This document shows positions 1-12,200 of a stretch of DNA of 64,000 nucleotides, in pieces. Origin of the DNA: Lepturacanthus savala (Eukaryota; Chordata; Actinopteri; Scombriformes; Trichiuridae). The notes under the pieces are model-generated. The model saw nothing but the letters and a program-made list of their open reading frames with translations, made no database searches and was not told where the DNA came from. Each line of letters starts with the position of its first letter. Positions within the stretch are counted from its first letter, which is position 1. The stretch spans positions 7,013,449 to 7,077,448 of the forward strand of contig CM060461.1 of NCBI GenBank assembly GCA_030544235.1. Direction: 5' to 3'. Made by a program: the position numbers and the translations under genes.

Positions 1-1829
1 CTCAGAGTGAACGATGGCAGAGCTGCAAAAGTAACAATATGCACTTCCCAGCAATGTTCCAGTGATGAAATGAGGCATAAACCTTCTAAACACTTGTATG
101 TAGTGCTGGAAATGGTAAAAATGTTTTAAATACAGGAGCGTGTTGTTGCATGTCATACTCCACTCTCTCTCCCTCCCTCCACCTTGTTTCCTGTCTTTTT
201 CTCCACTATCAGCTCCCCATTAAAGGCCCTCATCTTTAAAAAAAACAAAAAAGGAAAGTTACATTACTGGTGCTATTATGATGCCTTTAATTTCTGTACC
301 AAATTACCCCAAATCTTCTTTTTCAATACCTCATTATGATTTAAGCTACTGTTTTGATTTGATTTTCCTATTAACGAATTAAACATTTTGTCTATAAATG
401 TCAAAGTAGTGAAAACATTTTCTTATAGAGCCACAGTGCCACTACTGCTAGATTGTCAAAACCAAAGTCTAATTTCGCACTAGGCATTAGACATTTGAAT
501 GTGCCCCCTACTTAAGCTGTCTTACAACTGTAATAATCCAGTTGTAGACTAAGCACTAGATGTATTAGGTTGTGTATTATTATCTATTATGCATATTATA
601 TTAATTACACATGACTGTAAATTAAATCTATATGCATTGTTTCAAAAACTTTTGGGTGTAATTTTAAAGGATTGATGAGATTTTAATATCATTTTGATTC
701 TAAGAAGCTCCAGATGTTATATAAATGTTTCAAAAACACTCGATCCATCCACAGAGAAATGCACACAGCTCACTTTCACAAACTATCCCTTAAACAAGCT
801 TCAGGACTTTAGGGATTTATTAGTGAGACAGATACTAAAGACCTGTTCTCTCTAGAGCTGTAGAGAGGAGTTGTAAAACAATAAAGAGATGATTTGTGGT
901 GCTTTAAAAACACAAAATATCTTGTTAGGGATAGTTAATATGTCCTCCTAGACTTTACATGGCTACAACCTCTAATGCTGAATTTACAACATTTTGTGTT
1001 TAATACATTCTTTGGCAAATTATAACAGCATCTTAACAGAATGGAAAATAGTTTGCCTGCTTTTTGCATACAAAAGGTAGCCATTTATCTTTGACTTGTT
1101 AGACATTAATTATTAATCACACTCGTAGAACAACTACTACATCATGCTCTGCTTTCATTTTGGCATCATTGCACAGGGAACTGTAGACAAAATATATAAA
1201 CAGGGAGCCACCCAGAAACCATAACCGTGTTTGTGGACTGTGGGATACTGGGGTTAAATGAGTGCTTGGCTGAGCTTGATATGAATTATGTAATGAACAA
1301 TGGCTTTGTCTTCCTTCCTTTTAATCATTGCCCCTAATAAGTTACACATTTCTTTCCAGGCAGACATCACATTTCATTAAAGCATGTCTAGATTTACTAA
1401 GTGCTTATTGGTGCCCTAATATGACACTGCTCTGTGTGTTACAGTGAAACTCATTCACTTTGTTTAGGAGGCAGAAGAACTGCTGGAAAGGAGTTTCTCT
1501 GAGGGAACTAACCAACAAAGTAAAGGCTTTACAGAGTGTATAGTTCAATCTAGTGTTACAGTCTTTAGTTTAAGCCTTAGATTGTTTTATGTACTCATTC
1601 TGCTCAGGTCAAAGTCTGGTTATTGGCTGTGTAGCTGTATAGTTGGAGGTGTGGCTTTGGGTCTTTGCTTCTTGTCCACCTGCGCTCCCTGATCACCAGA
1701 AACTCAGCCATTTGCTTACAGTTTGAATATCTCGGCTGTGGTTATGTCGACTAGTTTTTGTTTTGCAGGTGCAGCTCGGGAATTGTAATTCCATGTTGCA
1801 GCCTGACCAAGGGGCAAACTCCGGGGCTG

Positions 1830-2165
1830 AGCAGTGAAAAACAATAAGGTCATGCCAAAAACTACAGTTCCTTGAATAGCCACTTGAGGCTGGTTGTAAA
1901 AGTGAGTCAATCACCGTAGAGGCCCGCGTTAAAATATGAAACTTTACAGCAGAATAAAAACATGTTTATAACTTCAACAAACTAAAAAATCCAATTGATT
2001 TTGTCTACTACTCTACAAGATATAGTCCAGGTTGTAGCGCGTTCATCATGCTGTGATATACTATATGGTTACTGGCAACTTTCCTCGCACTCGTGAGTTT
2101 TTAAAAATAAAATTTTCACACTGTGAACAGCATTTCACAGCATGATGAACGTGCTATAACCTGCA
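1830..2165. repeat. Interspersed repeat with internal inverted arms
   Basis: The segment with GGCTGGTTGTAAAAGTGAG and a following ACTTTACAGCAGAATAAA resembles a dispersed repeat very common in percomorph fish genomes (from memory, not searched). Its right part carries inverted arms: GCGTTCATCATGCTGTGA near 2,040-2,057 mirrors TCACAGCATGATGAACG near 2,136-2,152, with about 80 bp between. Boundaries are approximate. Confidence 0.5.
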
Positions 2166-2371
2166 GTCTTCATGTAGGCTGAAACTGTCATGATGTCTCA
2201 AAGTTGATGTCAATATTTACGAGCAACAATCAACACTATCTCCATGGAAATGAAAACAATAATTATATCATAGACACGCGTTAATCATCTCGTAGCCGCA
2301 CATTATTTATTTTTTACCCAATGTCGCCAGAGTGGCTTCAAGTTCAGAGTGGATCAACAAGACAAGTCTGT

Positions 2372-2432
2372 AGCTTAGCTTCTTAGCTTAGCTCCTTAGC
2401 TTAGCTTCTTAGCTTAGCTTCTTAGCTTAGCT
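2372..2432. repeat. 13-bp tandem repeat (about 4.7 units)
   Basis: The unit AGCTTAGCTTCTT repeats head to tail four times and ends in a partial fifth unit. The second unit has one C-for-T change. It is internally made of AGCTT half-units. Confidence 0.9.
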
Positions 2433-5400
2433 AGCCTGGCAGCTCTTGATCAGGGGAATTAGGAATAATTTCAAATTTCACTGCTTTTTTTGAAAACTAG
2501 GCCTTTACCCTCACTCACTAGAAACCAAGAAAAGCATCAGGAGGAACTGTAAGTATTTAGTTTTACAAAGCTGTATTTTGTAACATCCCAAGAATGTTTT
2601 CGTTGAAAGTTGCAGCCCCTTAACTACAAATAAAGTATAGTTTATAGTTTTGCTGACCATTTCCAAAAACATGTTCATTTTTAAGTCAAGTATTTACTGC
2701 TGTGATAAGAGATTGTTGCTTAGGCTGTATCTGACTGAGTTATTTGTTGATGATTAATCTATTTAATTTAGTCTGTCAAAAGTCAGATGAATAGTGAGAA
2801 ATGAACATCATACATTCCTAACGCCCAACGTGATGCCTTTGTCTATTTCATTTGTCCTACTAACAGTTCAAAATCCAAAGAGTCAAATTTCAGATTCTGG
2901 GAAATGGAAAGAATTGGTCACATTTGACAAGCTGGATCCGTCATTTTTGTTGATAATTAAAGTTATAATATTTCTTGAGTTAGAAACAAGTTTGCTTTTG
3001 GTTGTGATGGATTATACAACTATATGCTGAATAGATATACGAATTGATTTTCACACCTTTTATTGAATGGAAACAAATTGATTAATAGAAAAATACCTGG
3101 ACTGACTCACTGCAGTCTTAATGATGCTTTCCATCAGCTGATGCCATTATTCTCTGATAAATGGGCCCAGGTATGTTGTCTCAGTGTATAACAACATGTC
3201 CTGCAATATGATCCCTGTGAACATGTGGTCACTGGTAATTACGCTTCATTACACACCCAACAAGCAAATGATTATGAACGCTCCCCATGTGATATCACAC
3301 ACCCACGAGAAACAAATGTGACCCTAATGAGGAGTGTGTGAAGCAGCAGAAAGAGACCCCAGGTGTGTGTTCTCACCTCTGACTGGATCTGGTTTTACAG
3401 TGATTTTAAGTGGTTGTTTATTAGCAGTGATGCAGTGGAAAGTGTTGCCACTGTACCGCAGTCTGCAGAACAACAGCAACAAGTTCAGCTTTCCATTGGC
3501 CTCTCTGTGGATTGATGCGACTAAACAACAGCAAATAAAAAATATATATTTAATATTTTTTATCACATATTTGGGTGAAAAAACAGTTTGACCTTTGGTT
3601 CTTAAACAAATCTCTCCCTCCTTTTAATTGTTGCACATAGTTTCCCACTGAACTGTAAACTGATGCTTTTAGTCTCTGAAGTTGTGCAAAAATGAACCAA
3701 ATTGCATTATTTTATCAACACATACACGTTTAGTTTTTGTAGTTCAAGTTTTGTCTCATAACATTTTTCTGCATCCAGAAGGGTGAAAATGCCAAGATTA
3801 CCCATTAAACTACACTCACCTCAGTAAAACAAGCATATGTTATACAAAAATGCAGTGCAAATAGAATAAAGCAACAAAAAAACACAACAACTTTCAAACC
3901 TTTCTATTATAGAGTTGTATTGGGCACAACTACAGGATTATATTGATCTTCTGGGTCACTACTTGAATATACTGCATAATTTACAGCTTTGAAAAAAACC
4001 AAAACTCTTATACTCACCCTGTACTCAGCCTCTGTCTGAAACGGGCTGTTTTAGGTCCTGTCTCTGGCCCCGACCATGGCTCTGCAATATCAGTAGCCAA
4101 ACTGTGCTGTGTATTGATGAATCCACGACACTATCCGTGGTGCTAAAGCAGTAGATCTGCAACTGGACCTTTTTCTCTCCGTCACAGCCTTCCGTCAGTT
4201 TTATCTTGGTACTAAATAGTCTTTTTACTATATACTACTATAAATACTCAATTCTATGCTGTATTAAACCCTATAGAGTAAAATCACCTCCATGATCAAA
4301 GTGACAAGCAACAACAGGTAGTTGCAGAGGATCATAGTACTGCTGCTGGATTAACTGAACAATGACAGATTTGTTATAAATTCCTAATGGATGCAGAATT
4401 TCTAAAATGCTGACTGACTGGTTTTGTAATATGAATCACAACTTTGAGTATGCACTGATAACATAGGAACTATTTTTTGTAAACTTTAAATTATTAGTTG
4501 ATGTCTTTATAAGCTATAGTTGGATATATGATTGGCTTTATTGTTTGTAGTGTCAAAATGTGACTAATTTGCTTTCTCCTCAGCTTTGTCTATGATTTCT
4601 TGGTACTTATGATCACAGCAAGGGCTGCAACAAACTGAGCTAACAGTAGTGTAGAAGTTCTCTTTTGCTTTGTTAATTACAGTGACTTTTAATTAAATTT
4701 TTTATTGCTCTGTGTGCTGGTGAACATCACAGTTTTTTATTTACGCATCAATCCTTGATGTCTCAATAAACCAGGCTTGGCTCGGATCAGATGAGCACAG
4801 ATTTATGAAACAGATTACGCCTGGTTCAGTTTGTCAGGATCATTACACCCGTCTGTCGTCATTCTGAATAATCTTACATCCGCAGTTTAGTAAATGATTA
4901 CCCTGGCTTAAATGCTGATGAATGTGTCTTCCTGTTAAAAACAGTCACACCACAATGCACACAGCTTACATCAGCATTCCTGTTAACCACTAAAAACAAA
5001 CAACTGAACAGTATTTTATCCAACATGGAAAAAAAACATTATTTGAGTATATTCTCTTTAATCTTTCGAACCATCTCTTCTGCAGTTAAAAGACCTGTAA
5101 GGTTGTAAATGGACAACAGTTCAGTTGCAAAAGAAACTGGTTTCCCAAGCTTTTAGTCAGCAGTGTTTCAATGCAGGGCATATTTCAGAGGGAGTTCCAA
5201 TTATTATTCTGTATTTATCTAGTTTAGCCTCTCTTTAAACAGAGGCAGGAGAAGTGATCTCTCACTTTGCAGGCTAACTGTAGAGAGTACACGTAGGTGG
5301 AGATTTCTAGAGAAGATATTAAATATCATTATCATTTTACACTGTCTGCTTGACAAATCACTTTGTTGAATCATATTTTTTCGAGACTGTGAACTCTAAG

Positions 5401-6967
5401 AACATTTGTAAAGAGAATATAAAATTGAATGTGAAATAGTAATTGTTTTTACTCAGTTTTCAATTAAGTAATATTATGGCACTGTGCACTGGTATTGTCA
5501 AGAGGCTTCTGTTCAAATTAATTCACAGCTGCTCATTGGGGTTTGGGAGTAGTGCTGCCGCTATAATTTTCATTACTTCCTAATGTCTTCATTGTTTATT
5601 TAATAGATTAATCAATTAGTAGTCAGAATCAGAAAGTAGTGAAAATTGCTGCAAACAATAGAGGGAAGGTTATCCATTCATACTTATTGATATTAAGTAC
5701 TGACAACAATGTGATATAAATGTTTCTAGACAATACATGGCCTTTGCTGTGTCATATTTTTTTAAACTGTAGCTGACACTGACGTCAATGGACTTTTTTC
5801 TTGTGAGGCAGGACGTGTTTATTATAAAACAGTGGAAAACATTTGTACATATGAATATATCAGCATTGGCTCCAACATATTCTGTATTATCCTCCTCTCC
5901 TGTGTTTTTATTCCTCTTTTGAAAACATTGAGCAATCACTTGCTGTTAAACAGATAGCAGCGCCCCTCCTAACGCCCGTCCTTTTCCATGAGGTTATCAA
6001 GGTTTTGGTCGGTGTGGTGGAGCCAGTGGGAGGTATAGTATCTGTTGTTGTGAGTGTCAGATGATAGACAGGCGCTTCAGTGCATGACACTGCTCTCTGC
6101 ATCCAAGCTACACCCTTCAGTACGAACATGCTGTGTCTGTCAGCCCGGCAGGAGAGAGGAGTGCAGAGAGAAGCAGCTCAGTGCAGCCTTGGTAACCTGG
6201 TGTAGGCGGACGCTGCTGTTCTCCTACTCACTCTTGGGTAATACCCTGGGCTTGGGGGGGGGGTTCTGTTATAGAAAAGAAAGGAAGAGAGCCATCAATT
6301 CAGCTACAGCACACCCTCCCTAACCACAGACATCGCCTCCTCTTCACCTCCATGACCCCCTTTCACTTTCTCTTTGCCTCGTCCTCTAGGGGCCTCCTTC
6401 CATTATAGTCACATTCTTTTATAGCTTGGTAACCCACAGCAACACTTGAGGCCATGTCTGCCAAAGTGTGTGAGAGAACTGTGCCTGTTGGTACACAGGA
6501 AAAAAAGCCCCAAACAAGGCAGGCCTCTCTGCCAGAGCCTGATTGGTGCTCAAAGGTCATCCTCCTGATGATGGACCAATACGAATCAATCCCTTCCTGC
6601 TGTGCAACCAGGAACCAGCCAGTAAATCCTGGCCTTGGTATTTCTCCAAACTTAACTAGGAAGCTGATCCCACAATTATTAAAGTAGCACATATTAATAG
6701 GCTCAGAGTGGGCTCTATAGGTGAGGCAAAGTGGAATAAATGATTCACTCACTGGTTTCACTGACCAGCCTCTTGTTAAATCAGGCAACTTGTGTATCGA
6801 GTTCCTGCTGATCACATTCCCTCTCTGTGTCCTGCCAAGACGTGGCAGCCACAAGGTGTGAAGCCCGTTTTCAACATTTCTGGCACAAGAGGAAAGGTCA
6901 TTTTACTCATTTGCTTCATCACAGGCTGGTGCTGCCTCACGGCTTCAAACACAGCTCCCATTAGATG

Positions 6968-7008
6968 TGTACACACACACACACACACTCCCACACACAC
7001 ACACACAC
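6968..7008. repeat. CA microsatellite, interrupted
   Basis: Runs of CA dinucleotides are interrupted once by TCCC. The array sits about 350 bp before the first visible gipc2 exon. Confidence 0.9.
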
Positions 7009-7357
7009 AGATGACACCACCGGGTGGAAGAGGGCATTGCTTCGCTGCTGTGATATGGAGAGAAGCTCCCTGATAATTTCTGTATAGAGTACTGGCGCAG
7101 CTATTTTTGAGTCCAGCTCAGTTCAGACTGACTAAACTGACTGACCAGATTCTTTTTTGAATATTTTTAAAATACGCAGACTCTGCTGGATGTTTCACAG
7201 CAGAAGCTTCTTTTATTTATTCTCCAGTCCCAATGACAAAGAAGTTTTACCAACATTTTAGCTCAGTCTTTTTAAATGTGATATTTTTTCCTCTTTCTTT
7301 TTTGGTACACATGTATAAATACCCTGTATGCGCCCGTTGTATCGTCTTTTCTCTCAG

Positions 7358-10300
7358 ATCATGTTCTGCACCCTAAACACCCACAAGATTGACATGGAGA
7401 AGCTGCTGGGGGGGCAGATCGGCCTCGAGGATTTTATTTTCGCCCACATTAAAGGGATCAAGAAGGAGGTGGAAGTGTTTAAATCTGAGGACGCTCTGGG
7501 CCTCACCATCACTGACAACGGAGCAGGTTACGCGTTCATCAAGGTGAGGAGAAAAGGAAACTTCCAAAGACAATCATGAAGGAATCCTCATTTACAGTGG
7601 TGTTGAATTGTGTAACTTAATATACATACATGGTCACAAAAATAAAGCTTCAAATGTAGAATGCACATAAACATGTTTATTATATTTTGCTTGTTTGATG
7701 AACTGGCAGCATTGGACCTTTTATTTACGTTAGTTGTCTTATTTCATTATCACAGATTAAGTTGTATTAGTAGGGTTAGGATTAGTGTAAATGGTAAGTC
7801 AGATTTAACTAAATCCCTAAAGACATGTCAGTAATGTAGGTATGTGGGGGGGAAAAATCAGGTCATGGCCTGTAGCATGCTAGTCTATTTGTATTACATT
7901 TTCCCACCACAGTTTACCAGCATCTGTGACTGCAACTGAATATTTTCATAATAGATTAATCTTCCAATTATTTTCATTTCTTTAAAAACATAAAACAGTG
8001 AAAAATATCCCCAGTAAGTTCTTATATTGTCCAAACAGCAGTCCACAACCCAAATATATACATTTTCTGTAAAAAAACATCAATTTAAAAAGGACATAAA
8101 TGATCCATTGTATTGTTATCAAAACAATTTCTGGTTATTTGATTAATCGACTAATAATAATCCAAAAAAATGAAAAAAAAATGAATCGTGAAAAAATGAA
8201 ATGAAAATGAAAATTACACGAAATGAAAATGATCATTTTACCGTTCACTAAATAAAGATCCTCTCAAATTTGCTACCACATTTTATACATTGCTCACAAT
8301 AAGTTAGGGATATTGTTAGAGGCTCTGTGGATTTCATACATTTTTGGGGTAATAAATATTAAACTAATGCAAATGATGTTTCTTATCATTCATTATTAAT
8401 AATATTTAAGGGAACTTTTACTTTTTTCATTAAATTCAGACCAAATAGGAAAAGCACTCATGTAAATAACAATATCCCAACTTATTGTGACTAGTGTATA
8501 TATTGTACAAATATGTGAGAAATGAATAATGTACGTACAATGTAAAGTTAACTATTGATATGATTCCTTAGAAGAATATTCAATTTAATTAATGATCTAA
8601 TAGATATGCATTCATTACATTGTCTGCATGACTTGCTCTCGCATTGGAAGTCTTAGTGTGTTGCCTCTGTTGTTGTAGACTGGTCTAATGAGATTATTGG
8701 GTCTTAGTCATCTTACTCCACCAGAGCAGAGTGCTCACATGTGCCATCATGTGATGCCTGAGCAGCACTGCATCCTGATAACACAGCACTGTCAGTGTGT
8801 TGTGATGATGCCGTGCTACAGTATGTGGCACATGCTGCATCTCTGCCCGTATCCAAGCAAATGAAGTCTGGAGTTATATCACATAGTTAGTGGCTTCACA
8901 TTAGTGGATTCATAAAGACGAGAAGGGTGATAACATGGTGGAAGAACTCTGTTCCAGCTCTCACATGAATTAACCTGATATGTTATTGTTATGTGTGTGT
9001 GTTGTCACATTTCCATTGACTCCTCTTACTCTTTTTTTAAAGGTTATATTGGCTTTTCCTTCCAAGAGAAATAAGAACACTTTAGATGGAAAAAAACAGA
9101 TAAAAATGAAACAAATTACAGGATTGTCTCAAAAATGGTGTTTAAGCCCATTAACACAATAGCAATTGCTTACTCAGGAAGAGATGTGGATCCCTGAGGT
9201 GCAAACCCGTTCATTCGCTTGTATATTAATTGATAGAGAAATAAATATTCATACACTGGTAAAAGAAATATACAACATAATTATGCAGAATTACAAGGTT
9301 GGACTTGTAAGACATGCTTTCTGTCTTTGTGAAAGACAAAACCTGTCTCCACATAAGCAAATGTAATAATTTGCATTCATGCAAACACTCTGTCATTAAC
9401 ACAAAGTAGCTATGCTTTCTGTTTCATTGACCTAACTTGCACTCTATATTTAATATTCAGGTCTAATTTAGCCTGAAATAAGACAATATTCACAATTAAG
9501 TTATTACAGATTTTTTTTTTGAGAAATAATTTTGATCACCTCACTCAGGCCAACACTGCATGAACCTTGATGTTTTTTACACTGACTCCTCTTTCTGTCC
9601 TCCTCTTCTTGCAACCTTCCTCTTGGCAGCGCATCAAGGAGGGCAGCGTTGTTGACGGGGTGAAGGTGGTCTGCGTGGGTGACCACATAGAATGCATTAA
9701 CGGCTGTAACATCGTTGGGACTCGGCACTATGAGGTGGCTCGCATGCTTAAAGAGCTCCCCAAAGACAAGACCTTCACCCTTAAATTGGTCGAGCCAATG
9801 AAAGCCTTTGGTGAGTAATAGTGTGTTTATGTAGGAGACACTGGTGCAGAGACACTGAAACGTTACATAACTGACCTACATGGTAAAGGGACAATAGATT
9901 CACCTTCAAGATTCAGTTACTACAGCAACCAGGCAGAATGCTGCATAGCAGCGTTCCTCATCTCAGATATAATGGGCTTTTGATTGATACAGGTCACTTC
10001 AAGACTAAGAAAATATATAGTTCTATTAATAATGTACTTTGAGTGTAAAGGTAAATTAATTTAAATTGCAGTCGTTTTTTAAGTATGTTTTTCATGATAA
10101 ATAGGAATGAATAGGCTTCAAATTGTTACAGTACAGTTAATTGACCAATATATGTTCTATTGGAACTCTATTGAATGAATTCTGTTTAGTGTATGGCTGC
10201 AATTTTTATTATTGAGCAATCAAGAAAATAAACTGATTGAACAATAATGAAGTATTTTTGTCTGTAAAATGTCATAACTGTTTTCCAGAACCTAAGATGA

Positions 10301-12200
10301 TGACTTCAAATGTTTTGTCCACAACCCAAAGATTACTGGGATACTCAGTTTACTGTCATAGAAAACTAAAGAAACCAAAATATATAACATATATGACATA
10401 AAAATATATCAACTTTGAGAGGCTGGAATCAGAACATTTGGAAAAGAGAAAATTAAAACAAGAGACAATTAGAAACTATTTTTGATAAAATGGTGCTGTT
10501 TTAAAGGGCTGCAACAGAGATAACATGGGTTACTACTATTTGAGTAATTGTATTTGGTAATTAGCCTCAATCTTCCTTTTTGAAGGATAGGACGTTCAAT
10601 GATGGGATGGATGATTGGTCGCGATCACACTTGTAGTTTTGTTAATCTCCCGACCAAAACACGGCAGGATCTCTTTGTGCTTTGAAACACACGAAAGACA
10701 AACTTGTCGTCTGATCCCGGCCTAAGTTAATTAACAGAAAATTCTTTGAGTAATAATGTGTCATTTGTTTTAAAGAAATGCTTGAGCCCAGATCGAAGGG
10801 CGCCAAACCTGCTGGTGAGAACAAGATCGGCACAGGGAGGGGGACTCTGAGACTTCGCTCCAAGGGTCCAGCAACAGTCGAGGAGGTGGTAAGTTTATCT
10901 GTTCATTTTTTTACTGAAACTGACACTAACAACAAATATGACAGATCTCTTCTTTCCTGATTAGCTGGGGAAAAAAAGCATGAACAGAAATATATATAGT
11001 TGTTGGTTAAACAACTTCAAAATACTGGACAATTGATGTATATGAATGGTTACTGAAAAAAATGGTCAATGAAGTGAAAAACAGCTAATATTCAGCACCT
11101 AACTTACCAGCCAGTTATGTGATGTTATATTTGTATTTAATATTTAAAGTTTAAACCTTAATACCATTTATATATGAAATGTATTTACTCCATAATATTT
11201 TGCAAACTTACTTGACTTTATATAGTCTGCAGGCTCACGTGTGGCTTCAGTCGTCTTGTGCTTTGGGCTCAAAGGTGTGGAATGCACATTGCATTAAGGG
11301 GTGTGGCCTCAATAGCCCTGCAGTAAGCAGTGTGCTGTATACATGTGATTTAGGAAGAGGAGGAGGAAGATTATGCTACAGTAAATTTCCCCCCACTATA
11401 TTTAGGTTTCTTGTTAAGGGTCACCTTTAATTCAACCTTTAATTTAATAATTTTTGGATTTATTTCCATTTATACCCATATAATCCTGTTAGTTCCAGGG
11501 GAAAGTTTCCAAATTTGAAAATTCACAGATTTCACAGGACCTTAGTCCTGATAAAGCCCTAAAAGTTCATTTTCAGTGAGCAAATGCTTCAGTGCCTTTA
11601 CCACCAGAATATGATCAAATTGATTAAATCAGGGATTAAACATTTGTGTTTTCTAGCCAACAGAATTTGAGGAGAAAGCGGTGAAGAAGGTAGACGACCT
11701 CCTGGAGAGCTACATGGGCATCAGAGATACTGAACTTGGTGAGAATAAAATGTCACAAGCGAGCATTAACCTTTGAAGATACGGTTTAGATTTTTTTCAC
11801 AATTACTGCACAATGGTTGACGGTATTTAGTTAAATATAGTATTAGTTCTAGAATCCTTCTACAAAATTCAGTTTTAGTTTAAATGCTCAAATGTTAAGT
11901 GTCTGTGTGCAAGGTTTTATTTTTTTAGTAGCTAATACTTTACCTGCTAATTAGTCTGTGGGTGTTTTTAATTTGATGATTATATTGGTGCATCTTCAGA
12001 TGTTTTCCTATTTCTGACATCATCTGAGATCTGCTGTTTCCTCCGTAGCTGCTACGATGGTGGAGGTTGGCCGTGACAAGAAGAACCCAGATGAATTCGC
12101 CATGGCGTTAGACGAGACGCTCGGGGACTTCGCCTTCCCTGACGAGTTTGTCTTTGACGTGTGGGGCGCCATCGGAGATGCCAAGCAGGGAAGATTTTAA
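7358..12200 (+). CDS. gipc2: GIPC-family PDZ adaptor, probably GIPC2, exons 2-6 (5' partial)
   Basis: Exons read 7358-7543, 9630-9810, 10776-10888, 11657-11738 and 12049-12200. All have AG/GT borders and joined phases (714 nt, 237 codons plus TAA). GIPC proteins are cytosolic adaptors that bind C-terminal PDZ ligands and tether endosomal cargo to myosin VI. Exon 2 has MFCTLNTHK and the opening of the PDZ domain (EDALGLTITDNGAGYAFIK); exon 3 completes the PDZ with the VGDHIE and GTRHYEVA segments. Exon 4 carries GRGTLRLRSKGPATVEE. Exons 5-6 encode the GH2 region ending FVFDVWGAIGDAKQGRF. The first exon, with the start and GH1 region, is not in the window. The VCVGDHIE wording fits GIPC2 better than GIPC1, while the C-terminal part is GIPC1-like. 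Family membership is certain; the GIPC2 paralogue call is inference. Confidence 0.85.
7925..8172. repeat. ATTAATC-type interspersed repeat, copy A
   Basis: It shares the CACAACCCAA block and the flanking AT-rich GATTAATCGACTAAT end with copies near 10.3, 21.0 and 36.9 kb. The recurrence within this window is direct evidence of a repeat family. Assignment to a hAT-like MITE is from general knowledge of fish repeats. Confidence 0.65.
8286..8498. mobile_element. 213-bp TIR element (Tc1/mariner-type MITE), copy 1
   Basis: The left end CTCACAATAAGTTAGGGA is mirrored at the right end by TCCCAACTTATTGTGA, and the element is flanked by TA. A second copy of nearly the same length lies at 52,866-53,079, and its interior also aligns (GAGGCTCTGTGGATTTC, AATTCAGACCAAATAG, AAAAGCACTCATGTAA). 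No transposase is encoded. The end sequence resembles teleost Tc1/mariner termini, so this is probably a non-autonomous derivative. Confidence 0.85.
9811..10775 (+). other. gipc2 intron with an interspersed repeat
   Basis: No exon seen. Most of the right half, from about 10,195 to 10,450, is a repeat copy; the remainder is AT-rich. Confidence 0.75.
10195..10450. repeat. ATTAATC-type interspersed repeat, copy B
   Basis: It contains TCCACAACCCAAAGATTACT, CAGTTTACTGTCATAGAAAA, CTAAAGAAACCA and GGCTGGAATCAGA. The same blocks occur in order near 59.1 kb and, in part, near 8.0 and 21.1 kb. Confidence 0.75.
10889..11656 (+). other. gipc2 intron, no notable content
   Basis: Unique-looking AT-rich sequence with no exon, RNA gene or clear repeat that I can support. 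The last intron (11,739-12,048) is likewise plain. Confidence 0.7.

Larger units (their letters stand above)
1..7357 (+). other. Non-coding DNA upstream of the first visible gipc2 exon (probable intron 1)
   Basis: No exon with recognisable homology was found on either strand. GIPC proteins have a first exon encoding a proline/glycine-rich start and the GH1 region, and no such sequence is visible here. The stretch is therefore most simply intron 1, with exon 1 beyond the left edge; that is inference. It contains an interspersed repeat at about 1,830-2,165, a 13-bp tandem array at 2,372-2,432 and a CA microsatellite near 6,968-7,008. A short copy of the ATTAATC repeat family lies near 5,545-5,660. 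The open frames in it are short and look like chance. Confidence 0.6.
7544..9629 (+). other. gipc2 intron between the first two visible exons
   Basis: No coding sequence seen. It holds one copy of the ATTAATC repeat family (about 7,925-8,172) and the first copy of a 213-bp TIR element (8,286-8,498). The rest is AT-rich and unremarkable. Confidence 0.8.

Noticed and set aside
6054..6854. Overlapping open frames on both strands before gipc2
   Set aside because: No GIPC first-exon homology, no supporting splice sites and no recognised domain on either strand.
7358..12200. Calling the PDZ gene GIPC1 or GIPC3
   Set aside because: Parts are GIPC1-like, but VCVGDHIECING and the link to human chromosome 1p genes favour GIPC2. 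The doubt is recorded in the feature.
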